Assembly: GCF_025950235.1 (NCBI RefSeq)
Contig: NZ_JAPDDT010000002.1
Coordinates: 310,001-374,000, forward strand
Direction: 5' to 3'
DNA length: 64,000 nt
Source of the DNA: Luteolibacter arcticus
GTDB lineage: Bacteria > Verrucomicrobiota > Verrucomicrobiia > Verrucomicrobiales > Akkermansiaceae
Shown: positions 55,501-64,000 of the stretch, one piece after another
How positions within the stretch are numbered: the first letter of the stretch is position 1
Layout of the letters: every line of letters starts with the position of its first letter
Position numbers and translations under genes: made by a program
Notes under the pieces: model-generated
The model's input: only the letters and a program-made list of their open reading frames with translations
What the model was told of the DNA's origin: nothing
Databases searched by the model: none

Positions 55501-58500
55501 AGATCGTGCCCGCGCCGGTGGTGATGCCGATGCGGAAGTGATAGGTCACCTGCGGCTGCAGCCCGAAAATCGGAGCCGTGATGGCCTGCGCCGCATTCCC
55601 CGAAATCACCTGTCCGGCCGTCGCGTTGCCGAAGGCGGGAGTGGTGCCGTATTGGAAGAATACGGTGGCAGGTCCATTCGGAGTGGCTGTGCCGCGCAAG
55701 GTGGCGGTCGAGTCTGCGGCGTTAGTCACCGTGCCGCTGACGACCGTTGGCGGCTGCGAGCGTCCCACCGTGAGGGTGTAGCGCTTGGTCACCGAACCAT
55801 TGCCCGAGGTCACGTCGATCGGGATCACGGTATTGCCGACCGAGAGATTGACGGGGTCGCTGGCGGCATCCGTCGGGACGAGGTGGCCGGCCACTTTCAC
55901 GGTGGACTGGGCAACTTCCACCAGCGGGGTGATCTGGATGGCCGGCACATCATTCGGCACGGTCACGAAGTAAGCGGTCACCCCGAAGTTGAAGGCCGGC
56001 GTCACGATCCCTTGGCTGGTGAACAGGCCGATGAGATTCGCGTTCGAAGACGGCAGGATGGTGATGACCGTGGCGCTGCTGTCCGCGCTGCCGCTGATGC
56101 TCGAGGCCCGTGCCCAGAAGCGGGTATTGCCGGTGAGCGGCGGAGTGGTGAAGGTCGGCGAGGTGGCACCGAGCACCGGGGCGTCGGTGTTTCCACTAGG
56201 CCCTTCGTACCATTGGAACTCCGGTTCAGGCAATCCGGTGGCGGCGACGATCAGCGTGGTCGTGGTGCCGAATTGAAGACTGCGCGAGGCGACCGGGTGC
56301 TGGGTGATCACCGGCGGGGTGCCAGTCACGGTCAGCGTTAGCGTTGCGTTCGACGAAGCGCCGAGCGTGGTGACGGTCAGCGGGATCGAATAGACGCCGG
56401 GAGTGGTCGGCGTGCCGGAAATCACGCCGGTAGCCGGGTTGATGGAAAGGAACTGCGGCAAGTCGGCCGCCGCCCATTGCGTGCCGCCGCCGCTTTCGCT
56501 GGAGACGATCGCATACGACATCGGCACCAGATAGGGAACAGTGGCCGCTTGGTCGGCGATCCCCGGAAGCGAGGTCAGCACCAGCGCCTTGCTATCCGCG
56601 CCGCCGGAATTGCTGGCACCGATGGTAAGCTCGAATACCCCGGCCTCCAGAGGCGTGCCGGAAATGAGGCCGCTGAGCGGCTCGAAAGTCATGCCGTCCG
56701 GCAGCACGCCACGCAGCGTGAACAGCACCGGCGAGTTGTCGGCGGTGATCTGATGGGAAAGCTCCTCGCCCTTGCTGCCGGTGACCGTGCCCAAGGAAGT
56801 GATCACCGGTGCCGTGACCACCGACTCGTAGGTGAAGGTCAGCGTGGTGAGCAACCCGGCCTCAAGAGTCACCGGCTGCATCACCGGTGGCAGGAAACCG
56901 GCAATGGTCGGGAAGCTGATGTTGTAGAGGTCCGGCGCAAGGTCATCCAACTGCGCGCCCGATGGCAGGTAAGGCGACGCGGCATTCGTCCGCCAACCCG
57001 CACCCGCGTCACGGGCCGCGGCAGGTTCGATGATCACCTTCAGGCCGCCGAGAAATTCTTCCTCATAGGGCTCCGTGGTGGTGCCGGTTTGCGAGCCGCC
57101 GCTGGTGCCGACGCCATCGCCAGCGCTGTCATTGGCGAAGCCGATCAGCTCGACCACATCGCTGTCGAACGCCCGCACCACCGTTTGACCGGTGCCGCCG
57201 AGATAGACTGCCGCGGGGTAGTAGGCACCGTTTTCCGAAAGCACGCAGACCGGTCCGCCGGACGCCCCGCCGCTGGCGCGAATGTCGGAGGTCGTGAAGG
57301 TGCGGCCAAAGGCCGGCGCGAACGCCACATCCGTCGCGGGAGTCGCATGCAGGCGGTCGAGATCGGCCTCCGCGATGCCATCGATGGGGTAGCCGACGAG
57401 GGTCTTGAGCGAGTTGGAGAGCAGGAACCCGTTGGTCAGGTTGTCGCTCGCGAGGTAGCCGCTGAAGCCGCCGCGGCCGACCTCTTCCAGGAAGAACATC
57501 GTGGCGACATCGAGGTTCTGCGATGCCGGCGAGGAAACGCCGGGCGAATTGTCGAGCACCCGCTGGGCGGCATAGCCGGTCATCAAGTAGTGGCCGCGCG
57601 GCACCTTTGGCACCGGGTCATGGACGCCGCGGTCATGCTGGAACAACCATTGCAGGCCGGTGGCGATGGAAAGCGTGCCGTCATTGAAAACCGCGTGGCC
57701 TACCGTCGCCACCACCCGCGGGCGGACGACGAAACCGCTGCCCAAACCCGCATCGCTGCGGATCTGGCCAACGAAGGCATTCGGCAGCGCGGTATCGGTC
57801 GAGAAAGTCTCGAAGGGCACCATCGTGGCCGGTGTGCCGATGGGATCCTCGGCGATGAAGTAGGTGATGTTGAGCGTGGTGGTTTGTCCCTCGTCCACCG
57901 TCGCGGTCACCGGGGCCGGGGTGGCGCGGCCGGCGATGGGCTTGCAATGAATGACGTAGCTGCCGGGAGCGAGGTCGCTGACGGTGACGCCGCTTTCCCG
58001 CCAATCCGCCTCTTCCTCGCCGAAGAAGCGCCAGCGCGCGGGTGCCTCCCCCTCCGTGAGATCCTGCGGCTTGAGGATGACGGTGAGGCTGCCGCCGACG
58101 GTGACACCGGCAGGCGTGTAAGTGCGGGTCAAGGCGAGCGGGGTGACGCTGCTCGCGACCGCCACGGCCTCGGTAGCGGGCTGAACGTAGCCGGCGACCG
58201 GGCGATACTCGATGACGCGGTCGCCAGCGGTCAGGCCGGTGGCCGGGGCACCGGACTCGCGCCAGAATTGCTCACCTGCGAAACGCCAGCCGCTGCCGAT
58301 GTCGGGCGGGCTCAGCGTGAGAGCGACCGTGCCGCGCCGGTCGGCGAGCGGCACGGCAGGCGGGTATTGCTGGATCAAGCCGGAGAGCGACTCGACATTG
58401 AAGGTCTTGATTTCGCCGACTCCTTCGCCGCCCGGGCCGACGGCGCGGACGCGGTAGTAGTAGGTCACGCCTTGGTCGAGTTCGTCCACTTCGGCGCTGA

Positions 58501-60640
58501 CCGGAGTGACTTGGTCGCCGCTGACGGAGACCGGCGTCGCCTGCACGCTGTCGAAGGAAACGCCGTCGGTGCCGTAGTCGATCCACACCTCCGCGAGAGC
58601 GCCGCGGGCGCGGGCCGAGCCATCGATGCGCACGCTGGTCGTCGTCAGCACGGTCGAGTCGCCGGTGACCGCGGTGGGGGGGGGCGAGTCCGTGGTGAAG
58701 GTCAGGATATCGCCGGGCGTGGTGCCGAGGCCATTGGATGCCGAGACGCGGTAGTGATAGGTCGAGCCGGGCAGCAATCCCTGCACCGGAATTGCGACAT
58801 CGGCCGCGTCGTCGCCATTGCCGATGCCTTGGAGCGTGGTGGCGGTGCCCAGCGAGTCGGTGAGCCCGTATTCGAATTTCACCAGCGTGGTGCCGCCATT
58901 CGGGTTCACGGTGCCCCGCAGGATGGCAGTCTCGGTGGAAATCCCTGCGGCATCCACGGTGGTGACTACGGGCGGCGCGGTCGGAGCGCCGGTCCCGCTG
59001 CCGCCGCCGACGGTCACGGAGAAAATCACGTCATTGCCCAGGGCAGTGCCCGCGCTGTTGCTGGCCACCAGCCGGTAGTGATACGCGCCGTTGGCGATCA
59101 GCGAAAGGTTCGGTGCTTGCACCCCGACCGTGGCGAAGCCCGCGGGGATCTTTTGCACCGGCGTGGACTGCCCGTAGGCCGTGGTGAGGCCGTATTCGAA
59201 ATACACCGAGGCCTGGACGCCGTTCGGATTCACCGCGCCGACGAGCGTGGCGGTGGAGGCGGTGACGTTCGCCGGTGCACCGGTCGCGGCCACCGGTGGA
59301 TTCGGCGCGGTGGTGAACTGCCGGGTTTCGCCGTAGATCGTGCCAGCGGGATTCACCAGCACCGAGCGGAAGTGATACGTCGTCGCGCCGCTCAAGCCGC
59401 TGACGCCGGCGGCAAACCCGCCCGCTCCGGAAACATCGCGATCCGGGGTGCGGCTGCCAAAGCCCGCGGTCGGGCCGTATTCGAAATAGACCGTCGCGGC
59501 ACCGTGGGGAGTGGTAGTGCCATTGAGCGTCGCCCGCGAGGAGTCGATGACTACCGCCGGAGAAGTGCCCACGACCGCGGCCGAGCCACGGCTGACATTC
59601 ACCGTGTAAGTCCGCGTGGTGATGCCGTCGAAGGCGCGGACCTGCGTGGTGATGAGGTTTGGTCCCACGCCGAGCGCAATCGGATTGCTGGCGGCACCCG
59701 GGGTGACGCTGTTGCCATTGACCGTCACCGTCGCGCCTTCTCCCGAGACGGTCGGCGTCACGGTGATGGTGGAAACCGTGTTCGGGACGCTGGTCGAGTA
59801 GCTGCCGGTCAGGGGGCTGAAGGATGGCGACAACGACGCGCCGCTGATCGCGAGCGACGACAGCCTTGCATCCGACCAAGTCGGCGGGGTCACGACCAGC
59901 AAGGAGCCGGTGCCGGTGATCGCGCCCCCACTATTGGCGGCATCGTAGAGACCGTCCGGCTTGGAGACTCCGGCGAGCAGCAGCGAGGCGACGGTGTCGC
60001 TTCCGGTGAAGGTGAGGTCGAGCGCGGCTCCCGCGGCGATCGAGACCACGGACTTGTCGTTGCCGGTGTTCGGCTGGGCGAGCCGCAGGATGCCTTCGGT
60101 GACCGTGGTATTGCCGCGGTAGCTGTTCGCAGCGGTCAGCGAGAGCAGGGCGGGGCCGCCTTTCGTGAGGCCGCCATTGCCGGTAAGTGCGCCATTGAGC
60201 GTCACCGTCGCGGTGCCAGTGCCGCCGAAGCTCAGATCGACGCCGAGCCCGAGCGGTGTGTCGAGGACGACCTCGGCATCGCCGTTTTGCCGGATCTCGG
60301 GGAGCGACGCGCCATTGGTGACGAACTGCAGCGCATTCCCGGACAAGGTCACCGTGGACCCGCCGAAGGTCAGCCGGTTGAGCAGAAAGCCAGCGTTGAG
60401 GTCTTGGTTGGCGGCGTAGGTGCCGGCGGGAGAAAAGTCGAGCTCATAGGTGGCGAGCCCTGTCGCGACCGGCGCGCTGCTGTCGGCGCTGGTCCATTTC
60501 GTGGCGTCGCTCCAATCGCCCGCCACGGCATCGGTCCAGGCGAATGGCACCGGCTCGGCGGCCGGTGCGATGGCAGCAAGCAGGGCTGCCCATCCGAAGA
60601 CGGCGCGGAAGACACGCGTGAGGTGGGGGAATCGGAGCAT
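52562..60640 (-). CDS. 2692-aa secreted protein with duplicated FN3/PEGA/trypsin-like blocks, one protease degenerate
   Basis: ATG 60640 starts a signal peptide (FRAVFGWAALLAAIAPAA); the in-frame ATG 60670 is possible. Order: PATR-type autotransporter strand repeat (LTGNGGLTKGGPALLSLTA, ~150-200); cadherin-like beta sandwich (~259); FN3-like domains; PEGA-like domains; trypsin-like domain 1 with His982 (ATVGHAVF), Asp1044 (LDVATMFF) and Ser1127 (GASGGPVC); PEGA; two Ig-like putative domains and an Ig-like domain (~1300-1530). The series then repeats from ~1534, ending in trypsin-like domain 2, where the triad positions read Gln2271, Asp2333, Leu2417 (ATVAQALF; GMLGGPVC). The end has DPDGDGIINIDEYTAGTDPN and LYTLERCADPAAGLWQDV. 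Domain 1 should be active; domain 2 cannot be by this mechanism. It follows its upstream neighbour after 4 bp. Confidence 0.92.
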   Translation of the reverse strand: MLRFPHLTRVFRAVFGWAALLAAIAPAAEPVPFAWTDAVAGDWSDATKWTSADSSAPVATGLATYELDFSPAGTYAANQDLNAGFLLNRLTFGGSTVTLSGNALQFVTNGASLPEIRQNGDAEVVLDTPLGLGVDLSFGGTGTATVTLNGALTGNGGLTKGGPALLSLTAANSYRGNTTVTEGILRLAQPNTGNDKSVVSIAAGAALDLTFTGSDTVASLLLAGVSKPDGLYDAANSGGAITGTGSLLVVTPPTWSDARLSSLAISGASLSPSFSPLTGSYSTSVPNTVSTITVTPTVSGEGATVTVNGNSVTPGAASNPIALGVGPNLITTQVRAFDGITTRTYTVNVSRGSAAVVGTSPAVVIDSSRATLNGTTTPHGAATVYFEYGPTAGFGSRTPDRDVSGAGGFAAGVSGLSGATTYHFRSVLVNPAGTIYGETRQFTTAPNPPVAATGAPANVTASTATLVGAVNPNGVQASVYFEYGLTTAYGQSTPVQKIPAGFATVGVQAPNLSLIANGAYHYRLVASNSAGTALGNDVIFSVTVGGGSGTGAPTAPPVVTTVDAAGISTETAILRGTVNPNGGTTLVKFEYGLTDSLGTATTLQGIGNGDDAADVAIPVQGLLPGSTYHYRVSASNGLGTTPGDILTFTTDSPPPTAVTGDSTVLTTTSVRIDGSARARGALAEVWIDYGTDGVSFDSVQATPVSVSGDQVTPVSAEVDELDQGVTYYYRVRAVGPGGEGVGEIKTFNVESLSGLIQQYPPAVPLADRRGTVALTLSPPDIGSGWRFAGEQFWRESGAPATGLTAGDRVIEYRPVAGYVQPATEAVAVASSVTPLALTRTYTPAGVTVGGSLTVILKPQDLTEGEAPARWRFFGEEEADWRESGVTVSDLAPGSYVIHCKPIAGRATPAPVTATVDEGQTTTLNITYFIAEDPIGTPATMVPFETFSTDTALPNAFVGQIRSDAGLGSGFVVRPRVVATVGHAVFNDGTLSIATGLQWLFQHDRGVHDPVPKVPRGHYLMTGYAAQRVLDNSPGVSSPASQNLDVATMFFLEEVGRGGFSGYLASDNLTNGFLLSNSLKTLVGYPIDGIAEADLDRLHATPATDVAFAPAFGRTFTTSDIRASGGASGGPVCVLSENGAYYPAAVYLGGTGQTVVRAFDSDVVELIGFANDSAGDGVGTSGGSQTGTTTEPYEEEFLGGLKVIIEPAAARDAGAGWRTNAASPYLPSGAQLDDLAPDLYNISFPTIAGFLPPVMQPVTLEAGLLTTLTFTYESVVTAPVITSLGTVTGSKGEELSHQITADNSPVLFTLRGVLPDGMTFEPLSGLISGTPLEAGVFELTIGASNSGGADSKALVLTSLPGIADQAATVPYLVPMSYAIVSSESGGGTQWAAADLPQFLSINPATGVISGTPTTPGVYSIPLTVTTLGASSNATLTLTVTGTPPVITQHPVASRSLQFGTTTTLIVAATGLPEPEFQWYEGPSGNTDAPVLGATSPTFTTPPLTGNTRFWARASSISGSADSSATVITILPSSNANLIGLFTSQGIVTPAFNFGVTAYFVTVPNDVPAIQITPLVEVAQSTVKVAGHLVPTDAASDPVNLSVGNTVIPIDVTSGNGSVTKRYTLTVGRSQPPTVVSGTVTNAADSTATLRGTATPNGPATVFFQYGTTPAFGNATAGQVISGNAAQAITAPIFGLQPQVTYHFRIGITTGAGTIFGATNTFTTTQAPPLFATGQAIDVDTDTGSVKLVGAVDPNGTATSVFFEYGKFDGPSWVPETTPVQQVPGGSAVVDIDATVTGLDVGGLYSYRLIGSSSFGSSYGEFVYFVVGESGSGTGIPTAAPVVTTLDALDITDSTALLLGTVNPQGGTTFVRFEYGLTSTYGSSTPARGIGSGTEGASVAREVSGLLPGQTYHYRVVAFNSVGISFGEDLTFVTGLQSPLATTGAAMPLEVSGIGVAGTVRARGGPADVFFEYGTDGISFPDRIRATQITVNGDSNVPVSVSLDDLLPQTTYHYRVIAIRTSDPNSVGVGETKTFRSDALAGLFQKFPREIDATAHAGELQVNLIPLGTGKWRFVGEIDWRASGAIAKGLATGDREIEFFPVPGCLQPGRELVGLISGTPRLVLTREYFQTTTPQSGAIQVFLEPASRTGTTVPLSQRAQWRLLGFNGGPWYESGHALTGIAPGNHLVEFKAALDLDAPPPAKVLITDGQTSTFAFAYNPDLDVPSSSLRELPFSDISTRRNLAYAYVGQFRTDSGSFSGFVVKPRVVATVAQALFDEVTLAQVPGAQWLFQRSLEIHEPAPMTPRGFYAFTGYAAQREVDNTPGQPSLESQKLDVAALYFLGEAGRGGYSGFLATDATTSPLADATTLKTVVGYPVRGGGSTDGRGKMNASRAKAAAYVPVSGGVFSTLQIYGLNGMLGGPVCAQRDGGSYFPAGIYLGGNNTENHVRAIDDGVIDLFGRAEITANTGDNNTSGGISLTSYTAVSTTTNRGALTVILEPAEARLAGALWKLGTDSSFVISSARKNNLTAGNYALEFKALPGFVAPPQQTVAVLANNLLTVTVTYQPAVSALALWRTTNFGSSTNAGTGSDSQDPDGDGIINIDEYTAGTDPNDPTDVFRVSAATKTDTTFSVVVPGKLGRLYTLERCADPAAGLWQDVATSGPALLNGDINLTDPALSGDRAFYRVTVELLLP

Positions 60641-60644
60641 GGCG

Positions 60645-61766
60645 CTATTCGGGGGGAGGAGAGTTGCCATCGCGGGAACCAACGAAGCCGTTGAGACGGG
60701 AGGCCATGGCGGCAAGGTGTTCCTTCACGGGTGAAAACGCGGGGTCCTGCTGCCAAGCGGCGATCACCGCCAGGGCCTCGCGGTCATGCGCCGCGAGATC
60801 GTCGCCGCTCTGGGTCGCCTCGCGGGTGAGCAGGTTGTTTGAGACGAAGTGGTTGTTGTTCGGATAGACGCCGGCGAAGGACCGCAGCTCGGCGGGCTTG
60901 CGCGCGGGGTCGAGCAGCCAGGCTTTCACCAGCGACTGCTGCGCGGAATCGCGGAGGTCGGCGCGGGCGAACTGCTGGGCGACCATTTCCGGCCGGCTCT
61001 CCTGGAGCGCCGTATCGGCCGCGAGCCGCGTGAGTTCGTCAACCGGCTGGCGTTGGACGAGGCGGTCGAGCGTGAGGAAGCCGGCGTGGGCGAGGTCCTT
61101 GCGGTCCTTGCGCTGGATCAGCGAGGAAAGCAGCGGCGTGCTCTCGGTGGAGCCGATGTGAACGAGCACGTCGAAGGCATTGAGGTAGCCGATCGAGGGA
61201 TTCGCCTGCCACGCCGGGTTGGCGATGAGTTCTTCCGTCTTCGAGCGGAGAAAGCCGGTGTCGGGATCAGCGCGGGCGACGTTGCGCAGGGCCAGCGCCC
61301 ACTCGTCCGCCGAGGTCGGCTTGGCGAGGATCTCGCGGGAAAGGGCAGCGGCCGCGGAGGGGTCGAGGGCGAGCAGCGCATCGATCAGGAATGTCCGCAA
61401 AGTCGGCCACTCCTTGAGCGACCCATCGCCAGCGATTTCGAAGGAAAGCCCGGTCGTGCGGTCTTCGCCGCGGGCAAGGTAGCTGCGGATGAGAGCGACG
61501 GCCTCGTCCTTCGGCATGGAAGCAAGCGAGCGCCTCAATTCCTCGAACTCGCGCCGGGCATCCGCAGCGACCGGCTTTCCGCTGAGAAAATCCATCACCG
61601 GCGAGATCGCATCCGCGGAGGGCGAGGAGGATCCGGTTTTTGCCGGTGCCGTGGATCCGGCGGCGCTCCGGGGTTCATCCCGGGTGGTGGCTTTCCATGC
61701 CCATACCCCCACCAGGCCCGTGGCAAGCAGGGTCAGCGCGGCCGGCATGATGGGAATGCGACGCAT
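60645..61766 (-). CDS. hypothetical N-terminally anchored protein, partner of the giant protease
   Basis: 373-aa protein with one N-terminal hydrophobic segment (IPIMPAALTLLATGLVGVWA), a low-complexity Ser/Ala/Pro linker to ~50, then a helical repeat domain: EELRRSLASMPKDEAVALIR, LRTFLIDALLALDPSAAAAL, ADEWALALRNVARADPDTGF, LDRLVQRQPVDELTRLAADT. The pattern suggests a HEAT/TPR-like solenoid facing the periplasm. No enzymatic motif. Its stop is 4 bp from the giant protease start, so translation is probably coupled and the products may interact. In layout it resembles the two anchored proteins at 10451-13029. Confidence 0.78.
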   Translation of the reverse strand: MRRIPIMPAALTLLATGLVGVWAWKATTRDEPRSAAGSTAPAKTGSSSPSADAISPVMDFLSGKPVAADARREFEELRRSLASMPKDEAVALIRSYLARGEDRTTGLSFEIAGDGSLKEWPTLRTFLIDALLALDPSAAAALSREILAKPTSADEWALALRNVARADPDTGFLRSKTEELIANPAWQANPSIGYLNAFDVLVHIGSTESTPLLSSLIQRKDRKDLAHAGFLTLDRLVQRQPVDELTRLAADTALQESRPEMVAQQFARADLRDSAQQSLVKAWLLDPARKPAELRSFAGVYPNNNHFVSNNLLTREATQSGDDLAAHDREALAVIAAWQQDPAFSPVKEHLAAMASRLNGFVGSRDGNSPPPE

Positions 61767-62043
61767 GGCTCGGGGGAGGGAAGGCGAGGGTTTCTAACCG
61801 GGGACAAGCGACGGCAAACGGCCGCGGCGCCAGCGGCTCAAGTCGCCGGCCGTGGCAAATGCCTCAAGTAAAATGGGTGCGATGCGGGGCATCGCGACGG
61901 GTGAGTCGGGGTGATTCATCGGCTGGGGGGAGCCGTGTGGGGTGAGTCCGGGCGTGCAGAACGCGCCAACGAACGTGTCACTTTCAAGAACGTGCACAAT
62001 CTTACAAGTTCAAAACCCGTAATGATAGCTGCTTGGGATAACT

Positions 62044-64000
62044 TTACTTTTCCGTCATCTCGATCACTCCACCGGATATGAGCTCTCCGGCATCAAGCCG
62101 TTTCATGAAGAACTGACTAGGACCGTCAGTTTCTCCCTTGCTGGCGGATGTCTTCATGAACAACTCGCATGCATGCTTGGGCGCATCGGCCTCCAAGGCC
62201 GCGAGGGCTTCGTGATAAAATGCGATCCATGGCGGTATGCCGCTATCCGCCGGGCCAAGTAATTCGTGGATCACGGTGATCTCGCGGCGACCCTTCACCC
62301 GAAAATTGCCAACCTTCCGTGTGACGAATTCGTTGCCGAGGCGGCGGCAAACCTCATCACTCATGAGGATGGAGGTTCCGAGTGCCTTGTTCAGCGACTC
62401 CAACCGCGCCGCGAGGTTCACCGCATCGCCGATCATCGTGTAGTCGACGCGCCGGACGCTGCCGATGTTGCCCGCCACGACTTCGCCGAAATGCAGGCCG
62501 ATGCGGGTGTTCAGGCGTTCGCCGTTGATGACCTCGCGGCTGCTTTGGGAGAGCTTCCACGCCGCGCGCGCCGCCTTGGGCGCGGCTTGGGGCTCCGGCA
62601 GGGGCGCTCCCCACGCCGCGAAGATGGCATCGCCGATGAACTTGATGACCACGCCATCGTCATCGAAGACGTGGCTCGTGGTGCGCTCGAAGTACTCGTT
62701 GAGCGTGCTGACGATCTTCTCCGGATCACCGACGCGCTCGGACATGTTGGTGAAGTCCTCGATGTCCGTGAAGAGGATCGCGGCCTCGATCTTCTCGCCA
62801 CCGACCTTCATGCGGAATCCCTCGGAGGTCAGCCGGTCGAGCATCTGCGGCGAAAGGTACTTCGCGAAGGCCTCGCGGAGCTGGCGTTGTTCCTCGGTCA
62901 GCTTCGCGCGGAAGAAACGCTCGATGTAGAAGTGCGAGGCGGTGCCCCAGACGAGCGCGACGGGGATTTGGAGAAAGGCCACCACGCTCCAGGGAAACCA
63001 GAAGCGGTGGTAGTTCATCGAGAGGGTGCCTGCGCAGATCAAGCCCGCGATCATCAGCGACGCGAGGAGGAAGCCACGGGCGGGACGCAGCCAACTGAAG
63101 AGGATGCCGGCGAGCAGGCCGGCAATCTTGATAAGCCAGGTGTCGCTTCCCGCGGTGGAGCTGGTCAGCCAGTTGTTGCTGAGAAGGTTTGCGAGCAAGG
63201 TCGCCTGCACTTCCACACCGCTCATGAGATCGAGGTCACCGCGCAGGTCGAGGCGATGGTAGGGCGTGGAGAACAGGTCGACTCCCGCGGCGGCACCCGC
63301 CATTCCCGGCTTCGCTCCCACGACCACGACCTTGTCGCGGAGGAAGGTGGGGAGAGGTCCAGCAAGCAGTCTGGAGGCGTCGAAAGTGGGGATTGTGTTC
63401 GGACGTCCGGCATAGTTCACCCAGCGCGGCGACTCCCGGTCGGCCTCCGCGAGTGGCGCACCGAGGGCTACCGCAGCTTTCCACGTCAGCGACGGCTCAT
63501 CGGGGGTGCCGGTGCTGAGTTCGCGCACGGTGAACTTCTTGTCATGCATGAGAGCCACCAGGCCGAAGTCGTCGGCGGCGGCGAGCAGTTCGTCATTCGG
63601 CGGAATCAATTGTTCGCCAATGACGCTGACCTCCTCTGGCGAGGCGGCGGCGTGATTCAGCGCTCTGCGCCCGCAGGCGAGCAGGATGGGGCGTTGTGTC
63701 TTGCCGGGAATCGGAGTGAGGTTTTCATCCACACCGCGGAAGCGCAGCATGGCCGCTGCGAATTCGCGGTCGATCGACGGATCCTGGGAAGGCGCGTCGA
63801 AGATCAGGTCATAGACGACCGCCCGGGCGCCCGCCTCGTTCAGCTTGTCGAGCAGCTTCGACTGCGCGCTGCGGTTCACGAAGGAGCCGTCGAGTTCGTC
63901 GATGTAAACGATGCGCACGTCATCGACCCCGCCGTAGCTGTGGTGACTGATTGTGAACGGCAGGTCATAGCTCAGCGTGCGGGCATCCCCGCCGAGCCGG
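62044..64000 (-). CDS. CHASE2-domain adenylate cyclase (partial, N-terminus beyond the right edge)
   Basis: The frame continues past the GTG at 63918 to the window edge (upstream residues include RTLSYDLPFTISHHS and VDDVRIVYIDELDGS), so the gene is cut at its 5' end. It begins with an extracytoplasmic CHASE2 sensor (VVYDLIFDAPSQDPSIDREF, FLRDKVVVVGAKPGMAGA), then three membrane helices, then a class III cyclase domain. Metal-binding Asp residues are in LFTDIEDFTNMSE and KFIGDAIFAAWG; the Lys before FIGD and the Asp in RVDYTMIGDAVNLAARLE favour ATP over GTP. It is probably an adenylate cyclase responding to an extracytoplasmic signal. The ~277 bp after its stop contain no convincing gene. Confidence 0.93.
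   Translation of the reverse strand, partial: RLGGDARTLSYDLPFTISHHSYGGVDDVRIVYIDELDGSFVNRSAQSKLLDKLNEAGARAVVYDLIFDAPSQDPSIDREFAAAMLRFRGVDENLTPIPGKTQRPILLACGRRALNHAAASPEEVSVIGEQLIPPNDELLAAADDFGLVALMHDKKFTVRELSTGTPDEPSLTWKAAVALGAPLAEADRESPRWVNYAGRPNTIPTFDASRLLAGPLPTFLRDKVVVVGAKPGMAGAAAGVDLFSTPYHRLDLRGDLDLMSGVEVQATLLANLLSNNWLTSSTAGSDTWLIKIAGLLAGILFSWLRPARGFLLASLMIAGLICAGTLSMNYHRFWFPWSVVAFLQIPVALVWGTASHFYIERFFRAKLTEEQRQLREAFAKYLSPQMLDRLTSEGFRMKVGGEKIEAAILFTDIEDFTNMSERVGDPEKIVSTLNEYFERTTSHVFDDDGVVIKFIGDAIFAAWGAPLPEPQAAPKAARAAWKLSQSSREVINGERLNTRIGLHFGEVVAGNIGSVRRVDYTMIGDAVNLAARLESLNKALGTSILMSDEVCRRLGNEFVTRKVGNFRVKGRREITVIHELLGPADSGIPPWIAFYHEALAALEADAPKHACELFMKTSASKGETDGPSQFFMKRLDAGELISGGVIEMTEK

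Noticed and set aside
56477..60694. 1405-aa open frame antisense to the giant protease gene
   Set aside because: Arg/Gly/Ala-rich with no domain; the sense protein has a signal peptide and an intact catalytic triad.
61794..61997. 67-aa minus-strand frame upstream of the anchored protein gene
   Set aside because: No hydrophobic segment, motif or ribosome-binding site; probably non-coding leader sequence.

Overview
The window reads as the chromosome of a GC-rich member of the Verrucomicrobia (PVC group), probably close to Luteolibacter/Verrucomicrobiaceae; the genus is an inference. The evidence is a PVC-type fusion of an SGNH-like domain, a membrane-bound dehydrogenase domain, HEAT repeats and cytochrome c; a PEP-CTERM protein ending in an Arg-rich tail; several giant secreted proteins with thrombospondin-3/Ca motifs and the 'YTLER...W' C-terminus usual in this phylum; and many starts without a Shine-Dalgarno sequence.

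Layout. 1-5.2 kb (minus strand): a urea locus with ureE, ureF, ureG, a REP-associated transposase (RAYT), ureD, an outer-membrane beta-barrel gene and the start of urtA (urea ABC transporter binding protein, cut by the left edge). Structural ureABC is not in the window. The RAYT and its palindromes sit between ureG and ureD and supply the ureD start codon; a second palindrome pair is translated inside ureF. 5.2-6.5 kb (minus): SRPBCC, DoxX-like and VOC-fold genes. 6.8-10.3 kb: the large dehydrogenase/cytochrome c fusion (plus) and a small cytochrome c lipoprotein (minus). 10.4-13.0 kb: two overlapping genes for N-terminally anchored proteins of unknown function.

13.2-42.3 kb (plus): the most striking region, a probable six-gene operon of about 29 kb with gaps of 18-43 bp. 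It encodes five secreted proteins (346 to 4319 aa) and one parvulin-type lipoprotein foldase. The 2913-aa protein ends in a helical region and terminal beta domain that resemble, by eye, the pore/TcB-binding part of Tc toxin A subunits. The 4319-aa protein carries a seven-repeat FG-GAP propeller, a beta-helix and tandem cadherin-like repeats. A short FCCH-like module recurs in three of the operon's proteins. I read the operon as a surface or secreted adhesin/translocation apparatus with its own chaperone; this is inference.

42.4-46.4 kb: argJ and argC (arginine biosynthesis), tRNA-Pro(GGG) with a strong terminator, a small membrane protein and a PEP-CTERM protein. 46.6-49.1 kb (plus): a KefB-type antiporter and a metallophosphoesterase, followed by a duplicated REPIN-like element. 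49.3-52.5 kb (minus): a four-gene cyclic-nucleotide-related operon: a glutaminase-STAS-cNMP-binding fusion, two more cNMP-binding proteins and a DUF3307 membrane protein. 52.6-61.8 kb (minus): a 2692-aa secreted multidomain protein with one intact and one degenerate trypsin-like domain, and an anchored partner. 62.0-64.0 kb (minus): a CHASE2-adenylate cyclase cut by the right edge, which could supply the cyclic nucleotide for the nearby cNMP-binding proteins.

No gene-free stretch exceeds 300 bases. The long ORFs antisense to the giant genes are treated as shadows. All similarity statements come from reading motifs, not from searches.
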